From the NCBI GenBank assembly GCA_003427395.1, contig BFEA01000298.1, forward strand, positions 1,853,529 to 1,917,528: 64,000 bases of DNA, in the 5' to 3' direction. This DNA comes from Chara braunii (Eukaryota; Streptophyta; Charophyceae; Charales; Characeae). Positions 33,837 to 44,076 of the stretch are shown here, in pieces (positions within the stretch are counted from its first letter, which is position 1; every line of letters begins with the position of its first letter). The notes under the pieces were generated by a model. That model was not told the origin of the DNA, did no database searches, and saw only the letters and a program-made list of their open reading frames with translations. Both the position numbers and the translations under genes were made by a program.

Positions 33837-34529
33837 AGTTACTGGAATGAGGCCCGGAGAACGATGGAAAGAATGGAGGATCTAGTAGCAAAGATAAGAA
33901 GGTATCAAGACAAATTGACTAACATGTGTGAAGAGGTCAAGGAGTGGAAAGGTAAAAAGCCACTGGTATATCTCTACGATATTGGTTCAGGACCGCAAGG
34001 AGGATCTGGGAGCCTACCAGGCATAACGATTTCGGGACCGACGCCTCGGTCCGGAATGGCTTACAGGCCACCATCAAGGTCAAGAGGAGCGCCACAGGCC
34101 GTCAGGACAAGGGTCAAGGGGCCGGTAAACCCCAATGAGCCGGCAAAGGACGTTCNTGAGCCTAGTAGGGAAAAAGAGACAATAGACATCCCAGAGGACG
34201 AGGATGAAAGAGATGAGAGATTAAGGAGGGAAGAGGATAAGAGGGCCGAGCTAAGAGCAAAGAAGAGGGATGTTAAGGCAGACACAGACAGAGCTCCAGA
34301 AGGAAAGAAAAGGAAGTATGTTGTCCGGGTAGAAGAAGGCTAGACGTGAAGGAAATAATGGATAGAATCCTTAAGGGTCATAATCATCTTATGAACCTGA
34401 AGGATGTGTTGGCTTCAGCTCCAAGGCTCCGGGACGAGCTCAAAGCTCGATTATCCAGGAAGATGGTAGCCAGCGTGCGATTGGGGGCCATAATCCCCAA
34501 AGAAGCGGAATGGGAAGAGAGACACGAAG
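33837..34529 (+). pseudogene. gag-pol linker (broken)
   Basis: Charged, low-complexity region in frame with the nucleocapsid part to 34343 (MERMEDLVAKIRRYQDKL near the start, a Glu/Arg-rich end), then in a shifted frame from 34346 (KEIMDRILKGHNHLMNLKDVLASAPRLRDELKARL), a helical segment common before the protease of Ty3-type polyproteins. At least one frameshift and an N at 34156. Confidence 0.55.
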
Positions 34530-35297
34530 ATGGATTGGAAGTCCGTCGCATGTGGATGCTTGGACGTAGTAGTAAAAGGAAAAACGTGCACGGCAATGGT
34601 GGATACTAAGGCGGAAATGAACCTCATAAAAGAGGAACATGCCTTGCGCTTGGGGATGAAGATTGATCGCTCCGATAATGAAGTTCTAATGAGAGCGAAT
34701 AGTCGATCTGTGTTCATAGGGACCGCATCGAGAGTGGTTCTGGAGATTGGCAAGGTTAAAGTGAGAAGATATTTCTTTGTAATGCCTGATCTCGATCATC
34801 CCATCCTATTAGGCCGATCTTTCCTAAGCCGAACGGAGACCGTCATACTGAATAAGCATGATGGGACGATGTTCCTTGTCTTATGTGACCCGGTATGTGG
34901 CAACTATGAGGTTATCACATGTAGAAATACGGGGCCACGAAGTATAAGGAATAGGCCCAATCCTGGTTCTTTCACGATTGAGGAATCGGAAGAAGAAAGG
35001 AAGAGGTTAGGGGGAGATGAGTTTGAAAAAGAAAGGAACCCGGAAACACTGACTCTAAGGCTGACTAATATAGGCGATGCTATGGACATAGTGTCAACCC
35101 ATGGGATGGCGGACCCGGAGGTCGTAGAGGCCTTGAGAGAAAAGGTGATGGAACAGATGGGTGAAGGAGAGGTGGAGTTGGTATATCGAACGCCTAGAAA
35201 GATAGGAGGATCGGCAGGAGACCAACCCCTGAGTACAACTCGGCCTTGTTTAGGGGTGGACTCAAGCAAGGGTCACAAAGGCGGTACAAAAGAGTAG
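34530..35297 (+). pseudogene. aspartic protease domain (altered active site)
   Basis: Retropepsin-like region: CTAMVDTKAEMNLI (Asp25-Thr26-Lys27) followed by HPILLGRSFL about 70 residues later. The family active site is Asp-Thr/Ser-Gly. Here the Gly codon has become Lys, so activity is doubtful. The upstream residues DWKSVACGCLDVVVKGK belong to the same domain. The frame ends at TAG 35295, and RT coding starts in another frame before that. Confidence 0.7.
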
Positions 35298-36330
35298 ATA
35301 AAAAATGCCGCCCTGTTCCTGTGTTCGTAACTGAGGAACAAGAAGTTTATTACGAGCGAGAACGAGAGTTAATACGGCAGATGCGGGAAAATGCAGAGAA
35401 TGGACCATGCCGTATCAATCAAGAAACGGAAGAGGCGCTGATCATAGGGGAACCAGATTTCCTTACAGCGCAGGAGAGACAGTTGATGGTAGAGACCATG
35501 AGAGGAAGACATACTGCCTATGCCTTCAATGATGACGAACGTGGCCGCCTGGATGTTGACAAGATCCTGATGATTCAGATACATACCGTGCCAAATGAAC
35601 CATGGAATCTGCGAGGTGCGCGATACCCGAATCCGGCTGACGAAGAAAATGTGGTAAATTATCTTGACGGGAAGATCTGCACTCATGTCTCAGACTACTC
35701 GAGTGGGCCATATGCATCCCCTTGGTTTTGCTTTGTCAAACCAAATGGGACACTAAGATGGGTACAAGATTTGCAGCGCTTCAATGCTATAATAGTGAGA
35801 GATTCAGGGGGTCTCCTTAACGCTGATGCGCTTTCAGAGGCATGAGTAGGAAGATCCATAATATCTCTCATAGACTTGTATTTTGGTTATGACCAGTTTC
35901 CTGTTTACCCTTCGGACAGACCAATGACTGCAATGCATACCCCTCGAGGGCTGATTCACATGAATGTCGCACCACAAGGATGGACGAATGCGGTTGCCAT
36001 GGTCCAGAGACACATGGTGAGGGCAATGCAACCAGTAAGTCCTCACATTACACAACCTTACATCGACGATTTGGCTGTGAAAGGGCCAAAAGAGAAGGAT
36101 GAGCAGGAGGTGATGCCTGGGATTAGGCGATTTGTCTGGGATCATGTGGAAGATCTTTGTAAAGTCCTAGACTTGCTAAAGGAGCATAACCTCACTGCAA
36201 GCGGAACAAAGTCCAAGCATTGTATGCGTAGAGCAACGATCTTAGGGTTTGTGTGCGACGAGAGGGGTCGTCGACCAGACACTAAGAAAACGAACAAGAT
36301 TCTCAAATGGTCAAACACCATTCGAGACAA
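35246..36330 (+). pseudogene. reverse transcriptase domain (broken)
   Basis: Two segments of one frame (35246-35845 and 35876-36330) separated by a TGA at 35843. Recognisable blocks: YASPWFCFVKPNGTLRWVQD, then ISLIDLYFGYDQF (catalytic Asp in LIDLY), MHTPRG, NVAPQGWTNAV, and the YIDD catalytic box (residues 62-65 of the second segment), then GIRRFVWDH and LGFVCDERGRRPD. The last two blocks resemble Ty3-type RTs I associate with fungi more than the usual plant chromoviruses. The frame shifts near 36307 into RNase H. The LNADALSEA segment around the TGA is continuous, so the stop is a point mutation. Confidence 0.8.
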
Positions 36331-37092
36331 TTACAGAGGTAAGAAGCTTTCTGGGAACATGTGGGTTTTGGAGAGTGTTCATCAAAGGGTTTGCGGCAAA
36401 GACAGAGCAGCTGCGAAAGCTTGTGCGCCAAGGTGAAGATTGGGAATGGGGAGACAAGCAGGAGTCAGTAATAGAGGGTCTGAAGAAAGAATTTGAGGAA
36501 GGGGGTCTAGTACTGGGGGTACCAGACCATGCGACTGTAATGACCAGACCCTTTATTGTGGAAACTGACGCAGGACTGACTGCACTGGGAGGGGTGCTGA
36601 TCCAACGAGACCTCAATGGAGAAGAGCGGCCGCTAAGGTTTGAGAGTCGAACGCTTAACACAACTGAGAGGAATTACTCTCAGTCTAAGCGCGAGACCTT
36701 GACAGTTCTTCACTGCTTGAGGATCTTCAGAAAGTACCTCTTTGGTAGCAGGTTTACGTTGAGGGTGGACCCAACTGCTCTACCTAGTTCCCTTAAGAAC
36801 TTCGCTTCTCTCAGATCCAACCATTGCCAGGTGGTTGACGTACATCTGGATGTTTGACTTCGAATTGGAGCGTATTCCTGGGAACAAGAATAGGGCAGAT
36901 GGGTTAAGTCGCGTCGACTGGAACAAGAGCGACAAAGCGGTGATTGAGGATACTCCGCTAGTCGACGGTTTCCTGGACAAGGAAGAGGATGTTAAACTCC
37001 AAATTAACTCTTGGTCATTGGCTATAGGTAACTATGTTACTCCTGGACGACCTTTATGGCTCGCACCTCTGGGTCATGTGCGGCGGCCCTGA
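36300..37092 (+). pseudogene. RNase H domain and tether (broken)
   Basis: Frame 36300-36857 holds EVRSFLGTCGFWRVFIKGFA, FIVETDAGLTALGGVLIQ (first catalytic Asp), RFESRTLNTTERNYSQSKRE (Glu region) and LFGSRFTLRVDPTAL. A frameshift near 36810 leads to MFDFELERIPGNKNRADGLSR (36849-36913), the usual end of the RNase H-connection region, then an acidic stretch. It would degrade the RNA strand during reverse transcription. Confidence 0.75.
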
Positions 37093-38635
37093 TATAGTCA
37101 TCAAACCTTATGTTGAAGAAGATTCTTGGGGAATGCCAGGAGTAGAGTGGATGATGGAGTTGGCATGGACAGATAAGTACCAGTTGCGGGAAAAGCATGA
37201 ACGATTGGCAGGTGGAATGTACCTGTTGGCAAACTCGTTGCTTCAAGAAGAGGTTGCTAGGATTGAAGGAGAGAGGCAAGATAGAGAGGAGAGCGTGATC
37301 CATAAAGGAGAGGACGATGATTTTGAAGAAGGTGAGATAAAAGAGGCCTTTCGTGCAGAGGAGTACGACAGAGCATATCTGGAATTGGGAATGCTCTTGT
37401 CATGTGAAACAAGAAAAAAAGATGCTAGTGAAAGAGTCCTTAAGATGCGACCAAATTTCCTCGTGAGAGACGACCATCTATTCATGAGAAGTAAAGGAAA
37501 GAATCCCAGAAGGGTAGTCTGCGGAATAAATCGACAGATTAACGTTATGGTCGCCCTTCATGATGGAACGACTGGTGGCCATAGGAGCACAGATGCAACA
37601 TACTTAAAGATTCACGAACTATATTATTGGGATGGCATGGGACACGTGATCGACAAATATTGTAAATCTTGCATACCATGTCAGGAGCGGTCTTCGTTAA
37701 GACCTAGGGAACCGCTTCACCCTAGATATATACGTGAGGTCGGAGCGGTCGTTCATCTGGATCTACTAGCGATGCCTCTGGGAATAGGAGGATTCAACTA
37801 TATCTTCGATGCACGAGACAATCTCTCAGGGTTCGTTGATGGTAAGGCTATTCGCACGAAGACTGGAGAGGTACTAGCTAGATGCATCGAAGAATATTAC
37901 CTTCGCTATCCGTTCGTCTCAAGATTCGTAATGGACAGAGGGTCCGAATTCACCAGTGCCAAAGTGAAAGCGTTATTGAAAGGGTATGGTGTGATCGCCG
38001 AGTATACGACTGCGACGCACCCTCAGGCTAACGCATCAGTAGAAAGAGGGCACAGTACCATTACAAATCTTCTCGCAAAATGGACAGATGGCAGACCTAA
38101 TCAGTGGCCAGCTTTTCCGAGGGTTGCTTTCTTCGTGGAGAATATCACTGTCAGAAGGAGTACCAACTACGCGCCAGCTACATTATGGTATGGCAGACGT
38201 GCGACGTTCCCTATAGAAAGTTTCCTAAAGACTTGGAGGCGACAAGACCTCGAGACAACCTTGTCTTTTGAGGACTTGCTTGATCTAAGGGCACGTCAAA
38301 TTGGAGCCATAGAATATAAGGTACAGGAAGCAGCAAGTAGGGTGGCTGACAGTTGAACCAAGGACAAGTTCAGGTGGGACCAGTTAGCACGAGTAAGGAA
38401 GGAACCTCTTAAGGTGGGAGACGCCGTGCTGCTGTACGACTCGTCCCTGGAGAAGCAGTGGCCGAGGAAATTGGATAAGAGATGGTTGGGACCATACAGG
38501 GTCACCAGGTATGGAGAACATGACGCATACCAAATTGAGGAGCTGAATTGGACCGCTTAGAAGGAGTGGGTGTCAGGCTCGAGGTTGAAGAAGTTTGTCG
38601 CTCGAGACGAGGTGAGTCTGGACCTCACAAGCTAG
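37034..38635 (+). pseudogene. integrase (DD35E and zinc-binding residues retained)
   Basis: A 440-residue frame (37034-38356) that continues after TGA 38354 to 38635 with one further stop (TAG 38558). The HHCC domain has His176, His183, Cys213 and Cys216; the catalytic core has Asp243, Asp301 and Glu337, exactly 35 residues between the last two. The C-terminal part reads KVGDAVLLYDS..RWLGPYRV, the typical integrase tail. Residues 1-135 are an acidic extension of unknown role. It is in a different frame from RNase H, so at least one frameshift near 37050 is needed. Of all pol domains this one is best preserved. Confidence 0.85.
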
Positions 38636-38895
38636 AGTCCCTTTCTCTTGTTAAGTATGTCTTTTTGATGGGGGTATGAGTACAGAAAGATTGTATGGAC
38701 GTTCATTAAAATGATATGATGGGTTATGATAGTACGTATGTATGTGTAGGTATGTATGTGTATGCCTATATAGGCGTCTAGGTTAGATGGGGGGGGATGT
38801 GTCTGTCTATCACTGTGTGCCGAACCTGCTTACACTCTGTGTGCTTTGGCTTGTCTCTTCCTTGTTGTGCACGCTTGACACCATTTGGCGAAGCC

Positions 38896-41235
38896 ATGTC
38901 AAGAGGGAAGGGAGAGGGGGCAGCCAGACAGAGAATGCAGGGATGGACCAGGAGAGAGGACAGGCCACCCATCTTTAGAGGAGGGAACGTGGAGTTGTTT
39001 TTGGTCGAGTTTGAGAAGCATGCCAACAAGTTCAGATGGGATGGAGCCAGGATGCTGAGAGAGGTACGAGGAGAGGGCGAGTGGGCTGAGGCCATTGCCA
39101 GATATGTACGGGAGTCAGCGACCTGACAGGAGTTCGAAAGGAAGATGGAAGGGATACATTCATCGCCTGTAGGGAGAGATGGAGTGCCAATCCGGTTCGA
39201 TGGAACGAACCTGGATGAGTTCTTGTGGGCTTATGACCGGTTTGCAGACGAGCAGAACATTGCAACTGAGACCAGAGTAAGAGGGTTCCTCCAGTTCGTG
39301 AGGAGGCCTATCAGGATGTTCGTCAAGAGCATTGTGGAAAGAGCGCTGCATTGGGGAGATTGCAAGCGGTTACTGAGGAGCTACTATACTCCCACATGCC
39401 AGGCAGAGGAGAGGAGTATGGAGAAGAAGAGGAAGGAGCTTGAGGTCACAGAGAGAAGGACTTTTGAGTCGGGCATGACCTCAGGCACTTAGAGGGATGG
39501 ACAAAGGAGAGAGCACAGGTCCCACAGGCAAGAGAGAGGAGAGGAGCAGCATGCTGAGAGGGTTCAAAGGAGAGAGGAACAACATGCTGACTGTACACAG
39601 CAGACGGAGAGGCAGGATGCAAAAAGGACCCAGAGGGGAGGACCATCAGGTGGATCAGATGCGCCCCCTCAGCCTGCTCAGGACTGCCCTATGGCAGACA
39701 AAGGGCCAGAACTACCTCAAGAGCCACATGGACAGAAGCAGAGTGAGGAACAGGCTGCAAGGGAGAAGGAACAAGACAGAAAGGAGAGAGCAACAATAGA
39801 GAGAGAGATCAGAGTTCAAATCAGACTCAAAAACATTGCGGAGCTGCACGAGAAGGTTGAGCAGGGAGAGCAGCCTGTGATACTAGAAGACAGAAAGGGG
39901 AATGACTCACCCACTCAAGACGATGAGACTCCTCTTTTCACGGAGGTTTTGGACAACTTTGATAAGTTCTTGGAGGGAGCAGGGAGGCCCAGGGAGCAGC
40001 ATCAGGAGATGGGGGTTAAGCTGGTCTCTACAGACTTGCTTAGCCTGAAGGGCCTTATGAAAAAGGGCTTTGCGGTGGCCAAGACTTCTGATGAAAAGAT
40101 GAAGAAGAGGTTGACAAGGGTGGCGCGGGCGTCTCATGAGCAGAGAATGGACTGGCAGAAAGAAATTGGTGATCTCAAGAAGGAGTTGGAGAGGCAGGAC
40201 AAGGAGATGGAGGCCATGCAGATTGAGGTGGAGAAGGCCTGGGAAGGCAACGAGGCCATCAGACAGGTCAACCATACCCTCAACAAAGTCAACGACACCC
40301 TGAGGACCTACTTGCAGGTACAACAGAATATCTTTCAGGCAAAAGAAGCCAAGTGGGGGAAGAGGATAGAGGATCTTGAGGCCAAATGTGCACAACAGGC
40401 GCCTACTGCAGTGGTGGACTAGACCGAGGTCCAGGGGTTTGAAATCAGGAAGCAGCCTGCAGAGGAGGCCTTCAAGAGTCAGAAGCTGGAAGAGAGGGCA
40501 AATGAGCAAATGGGTGAGGAAATCCCTCTGCTGGATACGAAGATGTTGGAGCCACAAGAGACACTAGCAAGAAGGGACTTAGAGGTAGGAGAGTTTGAGT
40601 GGAGGATGCCCACCGTCTTGGCACACGAGCAGGGACTAGTGAGGCCAGGGGTGAGACCACCAAAAGAGGTCAACATGGATGAGGCTGCACCACCTACGAT
40701 TCAGAGAGAAACTGTGGGGCAGCAGGAGGCTGAGGAGAGTGTGGGACAGGCCAGGGTTGAGGCTGAGGTAGGGGAGGATCTGGAGGTTTCTCAGAAAACC
40801 CCACCACCTCAGGATATGCCTCTGGTTGCAGGTCTGGAGGAGGCGCTGGGATCTTGGGCCTCTGGATCCTGGGCAGAGGAGCGAGTGAGTGAGCAGATGG
40901 CGCAGACAAATAAGAGAGCAGCATGCCCCATTCCTCCAGAACATCCACAGCAGGAGGTCACGAGCGAGGCTACAACAGTCCCCTCATCTGTGCCCTCCTA
41001 AGGAGCTGACAAGATGGAGCAGAATAAGTTTGGAAGATGTTTCTACTGCAAGAAGGGCAAGCACTCACAGAAGACCTGTCCCAAAAGCGTCAAGGATGAG
41101 GCGAATGGCTTCTTTTCTTGGGATCCTTCTGGGGTACGTAGGGATAAGTATGGGAACCTGATCCTAAAGACTCGTGATGGGATACGGACACAGTTGTACA
41201 GGCAGCTGCAGGAGGACATGAGTGATCAGGGATAG
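38896..41235 (+). pseudogene. second gag-like ORF with coiled coil and zinc knuckle (four in-frame stops)
   Basis: One frame, about 780 codons, interrupted only by TGA 39124, TAG 39490, TAG 40420 and TAA 40999, with no frameshift. I place the start at the ATG of MSRGKGEGAARQ. The N-terminal part (to about 39420) has two Gag-like segments, PPIFRGGNVELFLVEFEKHA and IRFDGTNLDEFLWAYDRFA, comparable with FHFNGDKVSEWLELLEQV of the first gag. A long charged coiled-coil-like region follows (39700-40410), then an acidic Pro/Gln-rich stretch, then a CX2CX4HX4C knuckle beginning RCFYCKKGKH (41035-41080). An accessory structural or RNA-binding protein is likely; its function is unknown. The spacing to pol is about 260 bp. 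Confidence 0.7.
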
Positions 41236-43261
41236 GGTTTTTTTATAGGGTCCGAAAACGTCTAGATTCTGACAAGTATAAAGCATCTCTGACTCACTAC
41301 TGATAGATAATTGTATATAGGAGGACACATGGAGGATTGGATCACACCCATGTACATCAGTTAGTTGAGTCATTACTGAGATGTTTACTTTCACATATTG
41401 ACTTTCAGGCTTAGTTGTACATAGGATGGTATTTGAGTGTGACACTGATTCCTCATTTTTACTTTCACATTTTTCAGTGTGGTGTGGAGTGTTCTTAGAT
41501 AGTGTTTTTTGTGTGAGTTTACGATTCTTTCTCGTTCAGAGCGGTATGAAATCCTAGTTTCTTTTTACCTTGACTTTTACTTTGACACTTCGTTCGGATA
41601 CTCTGATTTCTTTGTTGAGTACTGAGACACTTGGTACGATACCAGACTCTTTGTGTGATACTTGGATTCTTTGTACGATACCTTGACCGTTTCGATATGG
41701 ACGGGAACCTTTGATTGTTGCAAGGCCCCAGATTTTGTGTGCATATGCAAGTCTCAGACTTTTTTCTTTTTGTGTGGTGTGTCACACTCACTCTCAGTTT
41801 GTGGACGTGCCCATATGAATGATTGTTGTGATGAAGTAAATATTGTAAAATGACCTGACCTGCACCATCTTCCTCTGTACTTAGGCGTACATGTCACAAT
41901 CATTATGGCAGACGAAGTCATAAGTACAGTGAAAGAAAGTGCATCTCACATCTGTCTGAGAGAAAAACTTGTGTCGTAATCTGTAAAGGCATGAATGATG
42001 ATAAAATGGGAAGGTCACAACTAAAGTTGTGTCTTTTGTATGATTCAAAAAGACAAAAGAAGGAAACTCAGTGGCCGGTCGGGTTTTTCTTATATGAAAG
42101 TGAAATTGTGGAAGAGCACTTCAATGAGATGCTATAACGATGAGAATTTTTTTGCGAGTCTGACAAGGAAAGGCCAAAAATTTTGGTGAGAATTATGGAT
42201 GGAAAACTTCTGGCAATTGTGATGGAACTCTGGAAAACATTTGAGAGATGTTCCTATGACGTGTGACCTCACCTGCCCTGATCAAAGTAAGGGAGGCGCG
42301 ACCTTGTGGGTTTATTGAATATTTTTGTTCGAATGTTAAGAAAGGCGCTATCCCTCCACGTAGTCCCGTGGGCAGCTGGTACGTGATCCTTTGGTTATGA
42401 TGAAAGTTTTTGAGAGAGAATGTCAGACCACAATGAAGTCAGTCTAAGGGACATATTTTATGAGGTCAGGCTAAGGGGCTCTACTTAGCATCGCCGGAAC
42501 TGTAGGACCTAACTCCCAGCGAGGGCTGCTGACCGGCGCAACCTGGCAGCGGGACCATGGCTTACCAATGATTAAGCCTTGAAGGGTCGGCCACCCAGAG
42601 AGGTTTAGCTAAAGGGAAAGTCATTGGGGTCGATTAGGTTAAAAGTCAGGAATCCTTCGGGGTGCCAAGATAGATAAAACTGCTTATCGTTGCGCAACCA
42701 ACGAGGGCACTGCCGCTAATATAACAACGCGGTAGGCCGTAAATCTGGCTCGATCAACCAGACTATGGTGGTCCAGGATGGAGACCTAGAAGCTGCCTGT
42801 GTTAGACTTCAGGTTGGACGTTCATTATGACTAGATATTTGAGATGGTAAGCATTACCATTTGGGGACTAAAGGTGCCCCGTAATTGAGAGAGGTCTCGG
42901 TTAGGGCCGCGTCCTAAGTCATGACCCCGTACGCGACGATGACTAAAGAGGACACCCAACGGTGAACCGACAGATGTCTACGACAAAGGGAAAGGACTAT
43001 CAACCCACTACCTGGGAGCGGGTATTACAATGTAGTACGGAACAAAGTATCCCCTAACTCCGAGACCAGGACGTGGAAGACCCAGGTTAAAACCATGGCA
43101 GTGAATCACTGTGACGGGGGTAGATTGATAGACTACCTCGAACACAGTCGATCCGGCTAATCAGATTGGTCATTTTCCTTGTCAGCAGTTGCAATTTCAA
43201 TTGTTTACAACTTTTGATTGTTCGACGCGACGGGGGCGTCGCTTAATAGGGTCCGGAAAAC
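41236..43261 (+). mobile_element. 3' noncoding internal region of the giant element
   Basis: About 2 kb without a credible gene. The part after 42.25 kb matches 6.4-7.51 kb, the same region of the outer element, so this noncoding DNA is conserved in the family. It contains loosely repeated segments near 41580-41700 (ACGATACC..GACTCTTTGT-type) and ends with the G-loop hairpin and GGTCCGGAAAAC before the LTR. A box B-like inverted repeat lies near 43081-43100. Confidence 0.7.
43227..43242 (+). other. G-loop hairpin before the inner 3' LTR
   Basis: GCGACGGGGGCGTCGC, a stem of six around a run of G, 20 bp upstream of the LTR start at 43262. It is the counterpart of 7481-7494, in the position where a polypurine tract is expected. 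Confidence 0.5.
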
Positions 43262-44006
43262 TGTCAGCCCGAATACCCTTACAAGGGTATTTGGGCACAT
43301 TTTCACATCTCGCAGAAGATGCGTTTTTTCAGCAATATCCGAGAGACTGTCCCATTTTTGGGTGACCACAACCAACTCCCAGAAGGTGGGAGTGGCACTC
43401 ACATTTTGTGATTGGATCTGAGAGTGTGTGGGCGTGCACCTTGAGGGCACGCGTTAGGCTAGCTAGACAGTTACTCAGTATAAACCAATAACCCCGTTTG
43501 GTAGTACGAGCTAGGAGTAGGTTAGGGTCCTGCCTCGCACGCGCTGACGAAATTTCAATCCATAGACAATTCTAAAATTGAGAGTACGGCTGAAGGAGGG
43601 CTCCGTTCGACTCACGGCGGGTGGCGTTTGGGGGCCGGGCCGTGCGGGCCACGCAGGTATTAGGTCTGACCATGTGTTGTCGGCAGTAGGAGCCGTGACA
43701 AACTTTGGCTAGGATGGCACGGGCTGGGTATGGTGTGAGTGAAAGCCAGGGTCTTTCCGACTCGGAGATAGTAAAAGGACACCCTTTTGACGGATATGGT
43801 GGAGCAGGAAAGCCTCGCCCTTTGGCTGCAGCNCNNCGGGGCTACATACAGGATGAGTCTAGTAAACACGGCCCTTGGGTGGCAAACACAGGCGTGTGGG
43901 GCCACGGGCTCAGGCAATAAGCCAAACGGTGGCCTTGGCGCACACTTTGCAGGCCCAGGTAGGTTGTAGTTACTCTTCATATGAGAGATTGCACCTNCTA
44001 NAACCA

Positions 44007-44076
44007 GGCTTTGGCTTAGCCCTATTGGTTACAGCACTAGACTTTCAGCCAGCAGATCNGGGGATCGAGACCAGCC
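44007..44076 (+). other. tRNA-like segment (3' LTR)
   Basis: Copy of 21906-21975 at offset 22101, identical as far as I can see, including the single N. Confidence 0.5.

Noticed and set aside
39907-40557. Minus-strand ORF of 216 residues
   Set aside because: Leu-rich antisense shadow of the coiled-coil part of the second gag-like ORF.
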